This document shows, piece after piece, positions 28,971 through 37,866 of a stretch of 64,000 nucleotides of DNA; positions within the stretch are counted from its first letter, which is position 1; each line of letters begins with the position of its first letter. This DNA comes from Rhizobium album. Its GTDB lineage: Bacteria > Pseudomonadota > Alphaproteobacteria > Rhizobiales > Rhizobiaceae. Made by a program: the position numbers and the translations under genes. The stretch spans positions 248,001 to 312,000 of the forward strand of contig NZ_QFBC01000001.1 in assembly GCF_003122325.1 (NCBI RefSeq), written 5' to 3'. A model generated the notes under the pieces. It ran no database searches. It was not told the origin of the DNA and saw nothing but the letters and a program-made list of their open reading frames with translations.

Positions 28971-29794
28971 CCCATGTGCTCGAAACAAGGAATCTTGTTC
29001 GCGACTATCACATCGCCGGCGGCATCTTCCGCAAGGGCCGGACGATCCACGCGGTCAAGGGTATCAGCCTCGCGGTCGATCAGGGCAAGACGCTGGCCAT
29101 CGTCGGCGAAAGCGGTTGCGGCAAGTCGACGCTCGCCCGCATGATCACCATGATCGACGCGCCGACGGCCGGCGACATGCTGATCGACGGACAGAAGGTC
29201 GATATTGCCAAGGAAGGCCTGACGCCGGAGATGCGCCGCAAGGTGCAGATCGTCTTCCAGAACCCCTACGGCACGCTCAATCCGCGCAAGAAGATCGGCG
29301 ATATCCTCATGGAACCGCTGGTCATCAACACCTCGATGAAGCGTGACGAGCGTCAGGACCGGGCGATGGCGATGCTCAAGAAGGTCGGCCTCGACGAAAA
29401 ACATTTCGGGCGTTACCCGCACATGTTTTCCGGCGGCCAGCGCCAGCGTGTCGCCATTGCCCGCGCGCTGATGCTGAGTCCGCGCCTGCTGGTTCTCGAC
29501 GAACCGGTCTCGGCGCTCGATCTTTCGGTGCAGGCCCAGGTGCTCAACCTGCTCGCCGACCTGCAGGACGAGTTCCAGCTCACCTATGTCTTCATCAGCC
29601 ACGACCTTTCCGTCGTGCGTTACATCGCCGACGACGTGATGGTGATGTATTATGGCGAGGCGGTGGAATACGGCACGCGCGAAGAGGTCTTCAGCGATCC
29701 GAAACACGCCTACACCAAGACGCTGTTCTCGGCGACGCCGCGTGCCGATGTCGAGAGCATCAAGGCGCGTCTGGCGCGCAAGAACGCCGCCTGA
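28967..29794 (+). CDS. dppF: Dipeptide ABC transporter ATPase DppF
   Basis: A 275-residue ATPase starting MTHVLETRNLVRDYHIAGG at ATG 28967, overlapping the dppD stop. Walker A GESGCGKS is at about 47-54, signature FSGGQRQRVAIA near 155 and Walker B LLVLDEP follows. The sequence FQNPYGTLNPRKKIGD is typical of DppF/OppF. A much longer in-frame reading extends upstream through dppD but has no start context and is a shadow. A strong hairpin closes the operon. Confidence 0.94.
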   Translation: MTHVLETRNLVRDYHIAGGIFRKGRTIHAVKGISLAVDQGKTLAIVGESGCGKSTLARMITMIDAPTAGDMLIDGQKVDIAKEGLTPEMRRKVQIVFQNPYGTLNPRKKIGDILMEPLVINTSMKRDERQDRAMAMLKKVGLDEKHFGRYPHMFSGGQRQRVAIARALMLSPRLLVLDEPVSALDLSVQAQVLNLLADLQDEFQLTYVFISHDLSVVRYIADDVMVMYYGEAVEYGTREEVFSDPKHAYTKTLFSATPRADVESIKARLARKNAA

Positions 29795-29806
29795 TTTCAC
29801 GCTTTA

Positions 29807-29843
29807 AACCGCGCGGACGCCGCCTTGTGGCGTCCGCGCGGTT
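29807..29843 (+). terminator. Hairpin at end of the dpp operon
   Basis: A 14-bp perfect stem, AACCGCGCGGACGC (29807-29820) / GCGTCCGCGCGGTT (29830-29843), with a 9-nt loop. No U-tract follows, so it may be a transcript-end stabiliser or an inefficient intrinsic terminator. Confidence 0.65.
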
Positions 29844-29929
29844 GACCGGCCTTCGCATTGCAGTAAAACCGTCATGGGCATCTGCTAGGTGCTCCGTGTT
29901 CTGCCAGCGTGTGAAGGTTCTTCCTGCTC

Positions 29930-30961
29930 ATGTCCAAAACAGATTGGCGCGAAGCCGCGGTCACATTGCTGATCGGTGCGGCGGGCGCTGTCCTTGCGGC
30001 TTTCCTGTCTTTTCCCGCCCCCTACCTGCTCGGCCCGGCGCTGCTCTTGACCATCGCCAGCTTCGCCGGCCTCAAGCTTTCCGTGCCGGACTGGATGCGC
30101 AACATCTGCTTCGTCATCGTCGGCATCACCATGGGCACCAGCATGACGCCGGAGGTGATCGAGGCGGCGAAAACCTGGCCGGCAAGCTTCCTGCTGCTGA
30201 TCCCGGCGGTGATTCTGATCTTCTACGCCGGTTATGCCGTGTTGCTGAAGACGTTCGGTTACGACCGGCAGACGGCGATGCTGGCGGCATCCCCCGGCCA
30301 TCTCAGCTTCATCATCAGCCTCGGCGTCGATTCGCGCTGCGATGTCGTCACCGTCAGCATCATCCAGAGCGTGCGGGTGCTGGCCCTGACGCTGACGGTG
30401 CCGTTCATCGTCGATGTCTTCGGTCTCGTCAGCAGCGAGCCGCCGGTGGTGCTCGGCGACATGGCCCTGCCGGTGCTGGTGGTGGCAATCGTCGCCTCCG
30501 CCGCCATCGGTTTCGTCTTTCTCAAGCTGAAATTTCCGGCTGCCCTGCTGCTTGGCGGTGTCGCGGTGTCGATTTCCACCCATGTCACCGGCGTCGTGCA
30601 TGGCGGCGTGCCGGAATGGATCACCACGCCGGTCTATGTCGTGCTCGGCTGCATGATCGGCTCGCGTTTTTCCGGCGTTTCGATCATGGCGCTGCGGACG
30701 GCGTTTTTCGCCGGTGTGGTGGTGACGCTGCTGGTGACCGTCGCGGCCGGGGCGATTTCGCTGTTCGTGTCCTGGCTGACCGGCGTGCCGCTGAATGCGG
30801 TGCTGATCGCCTTTGCGCCCGGCGGCCTGGAGACCATGGCGGCGATGGCCGTCATGATGCATGTCGATGCCGCCTATGTCGGCAGCCACCACGTGCTGCG
30901 CCTCCTGTTCCTTTCCGCCTTCATGCCGTTCGTCACCCGCCGCAACCGGTTGAGCGAGTGA
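29930..30961 (+). CDS. AbrB-family (duplicated) membrane transporter
   Basis: A 343-residue protein with about ten hydrophobic segments arranged as two similar halves. The recurring glycine/proline pattern (FPAPYLLGPALLLTIASFAGLKLS in half one, FPAALLLGGVAVSISTHVTG in half two) and late FAPGGLETMAAMAVMMHVDAAYV match the AbrB/putative ammonia-monooxygenase-like permease family. These are often described as regulators or exporters, but no substrate is established. Independent of the dpp operon (own start after its terminator) and followed 79 nt later by gluconokinase. Confidence 0.8.
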   Translation: MSKTDWREAAVTLLIGAAGAVLAAFLSFPAPYLLGPALLLTIASFAGLKLSVPDWMRNICFVIVGITMGTSMTPEVIEAAKTWPASFLLLIPAVILIFYAGYAVLLKTFGYDRQTAMLAASPGHLSFIISLGVDSRCDVVTVSIIQSVRVLALTLTVPFIVDVFGLVSSEPPVVLGDMALPVLVVAIVASAAIGFVFLKLKFPAALLLGGVAVSISTHVTGVVHGGVPEWITTPVYVVLGCMIGSRFSGVSIMALRTAFFAGVVVTLLVTVAAGAISLFVSWLTGVPLNAVLIAFAPGGLETMAAMAVMMHVDAAYVGSHHVLRLLFLSAFMPFVTRRNRLSE

Positions 30962-31040
30962 GCCTTCCGGCGCACTTGGAATGCCGGTTTCTAGACGGTA
31001 GGATTCAGCCGGGTGGGGACGTCTCGATGGTAAGGACGAA

Positions 31041-31580
31041 ATGACAGTGACGAACGATCATGGCAACGGGGCCATCTGCGTCATGGGCGTCAGCGGCAGC
31101 GGCAAGACGTCGGTCGGCGAAAGGCTGGCCCGGTCCTATGGCGTGCGGTTCATCGAAGGCGACAGCCTGCATTCTCCTGCCAATGTCGAGAAGATGGCGC
31201 AGGGCATTCCGCTGACGGACGACGATCGCTGGCCGTGGCTCGATGCGATCGGCGCCGAGATCCGCCAGACGCTGGCTGCGGGACATGGACTGGTGGTGTC
31301 GTGCTCGGCGCTGAAACGCATCTATCGGGACCGCTTGAGGGCGGCTGCCGGCGGCAAGCTGATTTTCGTTTATCTCGACGGCTCGAAGGAGCTGTTGTCG
31401 AAACGCATGGGCGCCCGCACCGGCCACTTCATGCCGGCCTCCCTGCTCGAAAGCCAGTTGCAGACGCTGGAAGCCCCGACCGGCGAACCCGGTGTGATCA
31501 CCATCGAGATCGACGGCTCGGTGGAGGAGATCGTCGCACGCGCCGATGCGGCGCTGCGGCAACTGCACACCGGAAGCTGA
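31041..31580 (+). CDS. gntK: Gluconokinase
   Basis: A 179-residue P-loop kinase: Walker A MGVSGSGKTSVG (about 15-26), then FIEGDSLHSPANVEKMAQGIPLTDDDRWPWL and the lid region SCSALKRIYRDRLR, all diagnostic of the GntK/IdnK family. It phosphorylates D-gluconate to 6-phosphogluconate for the Entner-Doudoroff and pentose phosphate pathways. Length is normal. No gluconate transporter or regulator is adjacent, so the neighbouring AbrB-type permease may or may not be related. Confidence 0.93.
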   Translation: MTVTNDHGNGAICVMGVSGSGKTSVGERLARSYGVRFIEGDSLHSPANVEKMAQGIPLTDDDRWPWLDAIGAEIRQTLAAGHGLVVSCSALKRIYRDRLRAAAGGKLIFVYLDGSKELLSKRMGARTGHFMPASLLESQLQTLEAPTGEPGVITIEIDGSVEEIVARADAALRQLHTGS

Positions 31581-31584
31581 CTCC

Positions 31585-31671
31585 CCTTCTCCCCTCGGGG
31601 AGAAGGTGGCCCGAAGGGTCGGATGAGGGGGCGAGACACGGCAGGACTTCCCCCCGTGGCACCCCTCATCC
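31585..31671. repeat. Dispersed palindromic intergenic repeat, copy 1
   Basis: CCTTCTCCCC (31585-31594) pairs with GGGGAGAAGG (31597-31606), and GGATGAGGGG (31621-31630) pairs with CCCCTCATCC (31662-31671). The CCTTCTCCCC/GGGGAGAAGG core recurs at about 37.68, 48.75 and 49.43 kb. It fills the gap between gluconokinase and a convergent gene. Confidence 0.8.
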
Positions 31672-31716
31672 CTCTGCGTCCTACAGACCCTCTCATTCCC
31701 GATGCTGGCAGCCCGA

Positions 31717-32640
31717 TCAGGCGGCGCGCTTCAGCGCCTGCGCCATGCAATGGATGCCGCCGCCGGTCTTGGAGATTTCGCTCATGTCGACGGCCGCGAC
31801 CTCGAAACCGCGGGCGCGCAGCTTTTCGATCAGCGTCCTGGAAGCGGTCGGCGCGATCACCCGGTCGCCGCCGAGCGACATGAAGTTGCAGCCGAGCGCC
31901 ATCGTGTCCTGGAAGGGAACGTCGATGATTTCGTGGCCCTTGCCCTTCAGCCAGTCGACGATGCCCGGCTCGGTGCAGGCGAGGCAGACGGCCGTCAGCT
32001 TCGGTGCGATCGGCACCACCATCAGGTCGATATGGACGTAATATTCGTCGATGAAGGCGAGCCGGGTTTCCCAGCCCTCCTTCTTGAACCATTCCTCCAC
32101 CTGGCGGGCGCCTTCCTCCTGGGTGCGGGCGCCGCCGCAGCCGATCAGCACGCAGCCGTCCTCGATGACGTTGAAGTCGCCGCCTTCGAAGGTGCCGGCG
32201 GTGACCATGTCGTAGATCGGGATGCCGAGTTTTTCATAGGTGCGGATCGCCGCATAGTTCTCGCCGCGCCGCCACCAGTTGGCCATGGCGGTGATGATGG
32301 CGCCGTAAGGCGTCATGACGCTCGAATCGCGCGAATAGACCTGCATCGGCAGTTCCGGCGTCGGCTCGTGCCAGTGGATCTTGACGCCGAAATGTTCGTA
32401 GGCGGAGACAAGCTCCTTGTGCTGCGCCTGCGCCACCTGGATGTTGCAGGGGTTTTCCCGCAGGTGCTTGCGCGACAGAGAGCTGGTCGCCATGTGGCGC
32501 AGATAGGCGGGCGAGCCGAGCAGGACGTCGGTTAGCGGGTCGGTTTCGTTCTGGAAGCCCCAGAAGGTCAGCGGCTTGGTGCCGCCCTGGAGGTTGCGGC
32601 GCTGCAGGGAAAAGGGTTCGTTGAAGGGGCTTTGCGTCAT
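31717..32640 (-). CDS. Guanidino-group-modifying hydrolase or amidinotransferase (DDAH/arginine deiminase superfamily)
   Basis: A 307-residue pentein-fold enzyme. Candidate catalytic residues are E152 (TFEGGDFN), H203 (YYVHIDLM) and C298 (GGGIHCMAQ), and YSRDSS at 102-107 would bind substrate. Relatives hydrolyse or transfer the guanidino group of arginine or methylarginine (arginine deiminase, dimethylarginine dimethylaminohydrolase, amidinotransferase). All three catalytic positions are kept, so it should be active; which guanidine it uses is not known. It lies 48 nt downstream of an M20-type amidohydrolase in the same orientation, probably in one operon with it and opposite a LysR regulator. 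Confidence 0.85.
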   Translation of the reverse strand: MTQSPFNEPFSLQRRNLQGGTKPLTFWGFQNETDPLTDVLLGSPAYLRHMATSSLSRKHLRENPCNIQVAQAQHKELVSAYEHFGVKIHWHEPTPELPMQVYSRDSSVMTPYGAIITAMANWWRRGENYAAIRTYEKLGIPIYDMVTAGTFEGGDFNVIEDGCVLIGCGGARTQEEGARQVEEWFKKEGWETRLAFIDEYYVHIDLMVVPIAPKLTAVCLACTEPGIVDWLKGKGHEIIDVPFQDTMALGCNFMSLGGDRVIAPTASRTLIEKLRARGFEVAAVDMSEISKTGGGIHCMAQALKRAA

Positions 32641-32688
32641 GATCCTTGCTCCGTGTCGTTGTTTTTGCTTGGTCGTTCTGGCTTGTCG

Positions 32689-34269
32689 TCATGCGGTCTT
32701 GAAGTTCGGGATCCACCAGTCGCGGCCACGCGCGGTGGTGACATATTCCGGCCAGCGGAAATCGATCGGCGGCGGGTAGTCGCAGAGCGGCGGCGTCCAG
32801 CTGGTGCCGCCGATGCCGCCGCCGGTGCGGTCCATGAATTCGCGTTTCGTCACCGCGCGCATCGTCTCGTCCTCCAGCAGCCGCAGCGCCGCATGGGCGA
32901 TCACGCTTGCCGCCGTCACCACTGTCGGATCGATGGTGGCGGGGATGCCGCCGAGCGCATTCATCACCCAGCCGGGATAGGCATATCCCTTCGGCGCCTT
33001 GAGCGCCGGGCGGGCGATGTAGAAGCGCGCCGTCGGGGCGTGCCAGGTCATGTCGGTATAATCGTCGGAGGTGGAATTGAGCTGGGACGGCGGCAGGTCG
33101 CGGCGCAGGATCGCTTCCGCCTCCTGCGGCGAGACCAGCTTTTCCATCTCGTCGATGAACGGATCGGCCATCGGTTCGAGGCCGAGGTTGTTCTGGATGT
33201 CGCGGGCGACATCCTTGGCCGCCTCGTCCCAGCGCGGCGCGCCGACATGCTGCAGCGATTGCCAGACGAGATCGGCCATGGCGTGGTTGGCCAGTCCGTG
33301 CCGCGACTTGCAGACCCAGTGGCGCTCGTAGCGGCAGCCGGTCATGGCAGCGGCGGCGGCGGCGTTGCGGTCGAGCACGGAGGTCACCTGCTCGGCCATC
33401 GCCAGCGTCGGCATGCGCATCATGTACTGGATTTCCGCAAGTCCGGCCGGCAGGTTGTCGGCGGTCGCCTGGCCGGCGGTCAGGATCGCCTCGCTGATCG
33501 ACCAGCCGCCCTGATGCGTCAGCATCGAATCGCGCAGCGCCTTGGACGCCATGTACATGGTCATCAGCGCATCGTTGGCGCCCGGCGCGCGCACGGCGGA
33601 ATGCGCCTGCGGGATCGGGGCGTCGTCGCTGCGGCCCCAGAGTTCCGGCTGGTCGCAGATGAAGCGGTAGATCATCGAATAGGCAGCGCCGCAATGCGTA
33701 TCCCAGCGCACCGTGTTGCACATCGGCAGCATGTAGAAGGGATGGAAGGAAAACATCGCGTCGAGGCCGTCGTAATAGCCTTTCGCGGCGTGGATCGGCT
33801 TCGAGCCGCGCACCTTTTCCGCCGGTTCGCCGGTGAAGCGCAACGTGCCCTTGATGCCGAAATGCTGCATGGCCGCCTTGGTGGCCAGCAATCCGCCGAG
33901 CGAACCCATGCCGAGCGCCGAATGCGGATCGGTGTGGCCGCCGGCCTCATATCCCAGCGTGCCGCGCGGCTGGCGGGTGGTGGTGGCCGCCTGGCAGTTG
34001 CCGGGCACGGCGTCATATTCCCCATACATACCGATCGTCGGTCCCGACCCGTTCGACCAGTGGGCGCAGAAGGCCGTCGGCATGCCACCCGAGCCCTCCT
34101 CGACGGAAAAGCCTTCGCGGCGCAGCAGGTCGACGTAGAAGGCGCAGGATTCATATTCGCGCCAAGCCGTTTCGCCGAGTTCGAAGATCTTTGCCGTCCA
34201 GGCGGAAAGCTGTGGACGGATCGCCTGGACATGGTTCAAGGCATGAATTTGCGCCGACGAAGCAGTCAT
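32689..34269 (-). CDS. M20-family amidohydrolase, AbgB-like, with altered metal motif
   Basis: A 526-residue M20 peptidase/amidohydrolase resembling p-aminobenzoyl-glutamate hydrolase subunit B: EYDAVPGN (84-91), metal region GHTDPHSALGMG (111-122), PAEKVRGSKPIHA (149-161), FSFHPFYMLP and a late TWHAPTARFY. Typical M20D enzymes have GHGCGHN and PAEEGG; here CGH is replaced by DPH (D114, H116) and the EE pair by EK (E151, K152). Such enzymes split amide bonds of N-acyl amino acids or peptides. Probably cotranscribed with the guanidine enzyme; divergent from the LysR gene, 140 bp away. Confidence 0.85.
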   Translation of the reverse strand: MTASSAQIHALNHVQAIRPQLSAWTAKIFELGETAWREYESCAFYVDLLRREGFSVEEGSGGMPTAFCAHWSNGSGPTIGMYGEYDAVPGNCQAATTTRQPRGTLGYEAGGHTDPHSALGMGSLGGLLATKAAMQHFGIKGTLRFTGEPAEKVRGSKPIHAAKGYYDGLDAMFSFHPFYMLPMCNTVRWDTHCGAAYSMIYRFICDQPELWGRSDDAPIPQAHSAVRAPGANDALMTMYMASKALRDSMLTHQGGWSISEAILTAGQATADNLPAGLAEIQYMMRMPTLAMAEQVTSVLDRNAAAAAAMTGCRYERHWVCKSRHGLANHAMADLVWQSLQHVGAPRWDEAAKDVARDIQNNLGLEPMADPFIDEMEKLVSPQEAEAILRRDLPPSQLNSTSDDYTDMTWHAPTARFYIARPALKAPKGYAYPGWVMNALGGIPATIDPTVVTAASVIAHAALRLLEDETMRAVTKREFMDRTGGGIGGTSWTPPLCDYPPPIDFRWPEYVTTARGRDWWIPNFKTA

Positions 34270-34409
34270 GAAAATCTTCTCCCGTTTTGATTTTCAGTAA
34301 AACCCCGAACGCCGCTTTGAAAAAGTGAAATGTTTTTCCTGCTTCGACAAATTTCGTTCGCCATTGCCCAAAATCCGGACTAGCCTTTCAAGGTGGTGAA
34401 GGAGGTGCG

Positions 34410-35306
34410 ATGCAAAGAATCCCGTCGATGCAGGCCTTGAGGGCGCTGGAGAGTTTTGCCCGCCACGGCACGGTATGGAAGGCGGCCGACGAGCTGAACC
34501 TCACCCGCAGCGCCGTCAGCCACCAGTTGCGGCTTCTGGAGCGCGAGCTCGGTTTCCAGATCTTGAACCGCATCGGTACCCGCATCGAACTGACCCAGCA
34601 GGGGCTCGGATATGCCGCCGATATCCGCCAGGCGCTGAGCGCCATTTCCGGCTCGGCCTCCCGGTATGCCGGCCGCGGCGTCAGCGGCGCCATCACCGTC
34701 AGTTCCACGCCCGGCTTTGCCTCCAACTGGCTGTGCAATTACATCTCCGCCTTTCGCGAGGCCTATCCGGATGTGCGCATCTCGGTGGTGACGCCGCGGC
34801 GGCTGGATGATGTCAGCAATCCCGACGTCGATATCTTCATCGCCTTCGGCACCGGCAACTGGCCGAACATGCAGGTGGAGCGGCTGATGGATACGGAATT
34901 CTCGCCGCTCTGCAGCCCGGCGCTGCTCTACAAGATCGGCGGGCTCGGCGAACCGGAAGACGTCAAGAAGGCCTGCCTGCTGCACCTGACCGATCACGAG
35001 GACTGGCAAAATTGGTTCGCGCTGACCGGCGTCGACCGCGATTATGCCGCCTCCGGCATCATCTTTTCCGACATGAACCTCGTCTTCGCCGCCGCCCTGT
35101 CGGGGCAGGGCATCGCCATGGGCGATCGTTTCACCTGCCGGCACGCGATGGAGAGCGGCCAGCTCGTCCGCCCGTTCGACATCGGCATATCGTCGCAGCG
35201 CTCCTACTATCTCGTGGCCTCCGAGGCCAAGGCGGACAGCCAGGCGGTGGTGGCTTTTTGCTACTGGCTGCGCTCGGAAATGCTCGAAATTGATGCAGAT
35301 GCCTGA
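34410..35306 (+). CDS. LysR-family transcriptional regulator
   Basis: A 298-residue LysR protein: N-terminal winged helix with MQALRALESFARHGTVWKAADELNLTRSAVSHQLRLLE (about 9-46), then an effector-binding domain with GAITVSSTPGFASNWL and FIAFGTGNWP. The GcvA-like layout suggests activation of an adjacent operon. It is divergent from the M20/guanidine enzyme operon and just upstream of the ABC transporter genes, so it is the likely local regulator of the whole 31.7-41.2 kb cluster. Ligand unknown. The motif GACAAATT occurs both upstream of this gene (34346-34353) and, inverted, before the transporter (35355-35362). Confidence 0.92.
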   Translation: MQRIPSMQALRALESFARHGTVWKAADELNLTRSAVSHQLRLLERELGFQILNRIGTRIELTQQGLGYAADIRQALSAISGSASRYAGRGVSGAITVSSTPGFASNWLCNYISAFREAYPDVRISVVTPRRLDDVSNPDVDIFIAFGTGNWPNMQVERLMDTEFSPLCSPALLYKIGGLGEPEDVKKACLLHLTDHEDWQNWFALTGVDRDYAASGIIFSDMNLVFAAALSGQGIAMGDRFTCRHAMESGQLVRPFDIGISSQRSYYLVASEAKADSQAVVAFCYWLRSEMLEIDADA

Positions 35307-35436
35307 GTGCCGGCGGCAATCCGGCCAAGCTTTCGGCAGGAGAACGGCAAATAGAATTTGTCTTGCGGGGAAAAAGAATTCGTTTGTCGGATCGAAAAAA
35401 GGCTCATACCATTTCCAATAAAAGAAGGAATAAGAA

Positions 35437-36516
35437 ATGGGGAAAAGACAGGGAGCCGCCGAGCTCACTGCGGTGGGAATCGGCAAGACCTTCGGTGACT
35501 TCCACGCCTTGCGCGACATTTCGCTGACCATCGGTTCCGGCGAATTCCTGACGCTGCTCGGGCCTTCCGGCTCGGGCAAGAGCACGTTCCTGATGATCCT
35601 CGCCGGCTTCGAAGAGGCCACCAGCGGCACCTTGAAGAAGGACGGCGTCGACATCACCCGCGTGCCGGCGGAAAAACGCGCCTTCGGCATGGTCTTCCAG
35701 GGTTATGCCCTGTTTCCGCACATGACGGTCGAACAGAACATCGCCTTTCCGCTGCAGGTGCAGGGGCGGGCGCCCGGCGAAATCAAGATCCTCGTCGACG
35801 ACATGATCGACCGCGTCGGCCTGCGCGGCCACGAGAAGAAGCGCCCCGCCGGCCTGTCCGGCGGCCAGCAGCAGCGTGTGGCGCTCGCCCGCGCCCTGGT
35901 GTTCGAACCGGCGGTGCTCCTGCTCGACGAGCCCTTTTCGGCACTCGACAAGAACCTGCGTGTCTCGATGCAGGAAGAGGTGCGCCGCCTGCACCAGGAA
36001 CTCGGCACCACCTTCGTGTTCGTCACCCACGACCAGTCGGAGGCGCTGGCGCTGTCCACCCGCATCGGCATCTTCAACCATGGCCACCTGCAGCAGCTTG
36101 ATACGCCGAAGCAGGTCTACGAGCGTCCGGCCAACCGCTTCGTGGCGGAATTCCTCGGCGACGTGAACATCCTGCCGCTCAGCGAGGCGCAGGCGACCGG
36201 CCATGGCGGTGAGGCGGTGTTCGAAGGCCGGCCGATCCGGCTGATCGCGCCGGGAGAGGCCGTGACCAAACAATTCGCCATCCGGCCGGAGCACATGGTG
36301 TTGTCGGAAAAGGCGCCCGATGACGGCAATATGCTGCAGGCGGAGATCGAGGGCGTCACCTATCTCGGTTCGGAAACGCGCTTTGCCCTGAAGACGCTGG
36401 GCGGCACGCCGATTGTGCTGCAGATGCCGACGCGGGAAGTGAGCGCCGGCTTCGAGCCGGGCCGCATGGTCTGGGCCGGCTGGCCGGCCACCCAGGGTTT
36501 CTTTGTCGGAAGCTGA
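35437..36516 (+). CDS. Polyamine-type ABC transporter ATP-binding protein
   Basis: A 359-residue PotA-like ATPase: Walker A GPSGSGKST (42-50), signature [12 protein letters not shown] (140-151), Walker B LLLDEP (161-166), switch H in [14 protein letters not shown] and a C-terminal TOBE region (FAIRPEHMVL, then ETRFALKTLGGTPIVLQMP). First gene of a transporter set (ATPase, binding protein, two permeases) followed by a decarboxylase. The family is spermidine/putrescine-like, but its neighbours suggest a guanidino or arginine-derived substrate; that is inference. Confidence 0.92.
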   Translation: MGKRQGAAELTAVGIGKTFGDFHALRDISLTIGSGEFLTLLGPSGSGKSTFLMILAGFEEATSGTLKKDGVDITRVPAEKRAFGMVFQGYALFPHMTVEQNIAFPLQVQGRAPGEIKILVDDMIDRVGLRGHEKKRPAGLSGGQQQRVALARALVFEPAVLLLDEPFSALDKNLRVSMQEEVRRLHQELGTTFVFVTHDQSEALALSTRIGIFNHGHLQQLDTPKQVYERPANRFVAEFLGDVNILPLSEAQATGHGGEAVFEGRPIRLIAPGEAVTKQFAIRPEHMVLSEKAPDDGNMLQAEIEGVTYLGSETRFALKTLGGTPIVLQMPTREVSAGFEPGRMVWAGWPATQGFFVGS

Positions 36517-36599
36517 CCATCGGGTGTGCTGCGGCCATGACAGAATAAACAGCGGGACGGCGTGTCAAACGACCGCCCGATAACCAGAGGAGAACTTGC

Positions 36600-37667
36600 A
36601 TGACACACTTCAACCTGACCCGCCGCCGCTTTACCCAGATGGCGGCGCTGATGCTGACCACCAGCCCGATCGCGCTCAACGCCTCGCGCGCCTCGGCTGC
36701 CGAAGGCGAACTGGTGTTCGTCAACTGGGGCGGCGATGCCGGCACGGCCTATGACAAGGCCTATGGCGCACCGTTCAAGGAAGAGGCGGGCATCACCGTC
36801 AAGCAGGACGGCTCCGGCCCGACGGAAGGCGCCATCGCCGCACAGGTCGAGAGCGGCAAGCCGAGCTGGGACATCGTCGATGCCGACCCGTTCTCCGCCC
36901 AGGCGCTCGGCAAGAAAGGCCTGATCGAGCCGATCGACTACGCCATCGTCGACAAGGCAAAGATGCGCGAGGGCTTTGGCTGGGAATATGCCGCCTCCAC
37001 CTATTTCTTCTCCTACATCATCGCCTACGACGCCTCGAAGTTCGGCGACAAGGTGCCGACCGGCATGGCGGATTTCTTCGATGTCGAGAAATTCCCGGGC
37101 AAGCGTTCGCTCTACAAGTGGGGCGCCGGCATGTGGGAAGCCGCACTTCTCGCCGACGGCGTCGAGCCCTCGAAGCTCTACCCGCTCGACCTGGAGCGCG
37201 CCCACAAGAAGATCGCCGCCTTCAAGGACAATGTCGTCTCCTATTGGGGCGGCGGTTCCGAAAGCCAGTCGGTTCTGCTGAACGGCGAAGCCTCGATGGC
37301 GCTGATCTGGTCGACCCGCGCCAGCCTGATCGAGAAGGATTCCGGCGGTTCGATCAAGTTCGTCTGGGACCAGGGCCTGATCTCGCCCGGCGCCATGGCC
37401 GTGTTGAAGGGCAATCCCGGCGGCAAGGATACGGCGATGAAGTTCATTGCCAGCGCCCAGGACCCGAAGAAGCAGGTCATCATGTTCGAAATGCTCGGTC
37501 AGGGTCCGGCCAATCCGGCCGCCGACGCGCTGCTGTCTCCCGAGCAGGCCCGCCTCAACCCGGTCGACCCGGCCAACATGTCGAAGCAGGTCGCCCTCGA
37601 CATGGCCTGGTACGAAACCAATTACGGCCCGGCGCTGGACGAGTATACCAAGATCATCTCGGCCTGA
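36600..37667 (+). CDS. Polyamine-type ABC transporter substrate-binding protein (Tat-exported)
   Basis: A 355-residue periplasmic binding protein of the PotD/PotF type. The N-terminus has a twin-arginine-like signal (NLTRRRFTQMAALMLTTSP), then VFVNWGGDAGTAYDKAYGAPFKEEAGITVKQ, the opening strand of the family. WDIVDADPFSAQALGKKGLIEPID is also characteristic. Tat export implies folding before transport. Located 83 nt after the ATPase and followed, after a repeat-filled 200-bp gap, by two permeases. Confidence 0.9.
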   Translation: MTHFNLTRRRFTQMAALMLTTSPIALNASRASAAEGELVFVNWGGDAGTAYDKAYGAPFKEEAGITVKQDGSGPTEGAIAAQVESGKPSWDIVDADPFSAQALGKKGLIEPIDYAIVDKAKMREGFGWEYAASTYFFSYIIAYDASKFGDKVPTGMADFFDVEKFPGKRSLYKWGAGMWEAALLADGVEPSKLYPLDLERAHKKIAAFKDNVVSYWGGGSESQSVLLNGEASMALIWSTRASLIEKDSGGSIKFVWDQGLISPGAMAVLKGNPGGKDTAMKFIASAQDPKKQVIMFEMLGQGPANPAADALLSPEQARLNPVDPANMSKQVALDMAWYETNYGPALDEYTKIISA

Positions 37668-37678
37668 CGCCGCAGTTT

Positions 37679-37834
37679 CCCCTTCTCTCCGCTGGGGAGA
37701 AGGGGTGTGCCGGCCCCGCTCGTTTCATCGCCTGCGGTCGGTGGAAAAGAGAGGGTGCCGCGCTGGCGAACATTGAAAGCGCCGCCAGTTCCCTCGCCCC
37801 TCGGGGAGAGGGCCAGGGTGAGGGGGAATCCCTT
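37679..37834. repeat. Dispersed palindromic intergenic repeat, copy 2 (compound)
   Basis: CCCCTTCTCTCC (37679-37690) pairs, with one wobble, with GGGGAGAAGGGG (37694-37705). A second hairpin, CCCTCGCCCC / GGGGAGAGGG, spans about 37791-37812 and is followed by GGGTGAGGGGG. The element sits inside a transporter operon, between binding-protein and permease genes. Confidence 0.75.
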
Positions 37835-37866
37835 GCGCCACCAGCTATAACCGAGGAGAACCGACG

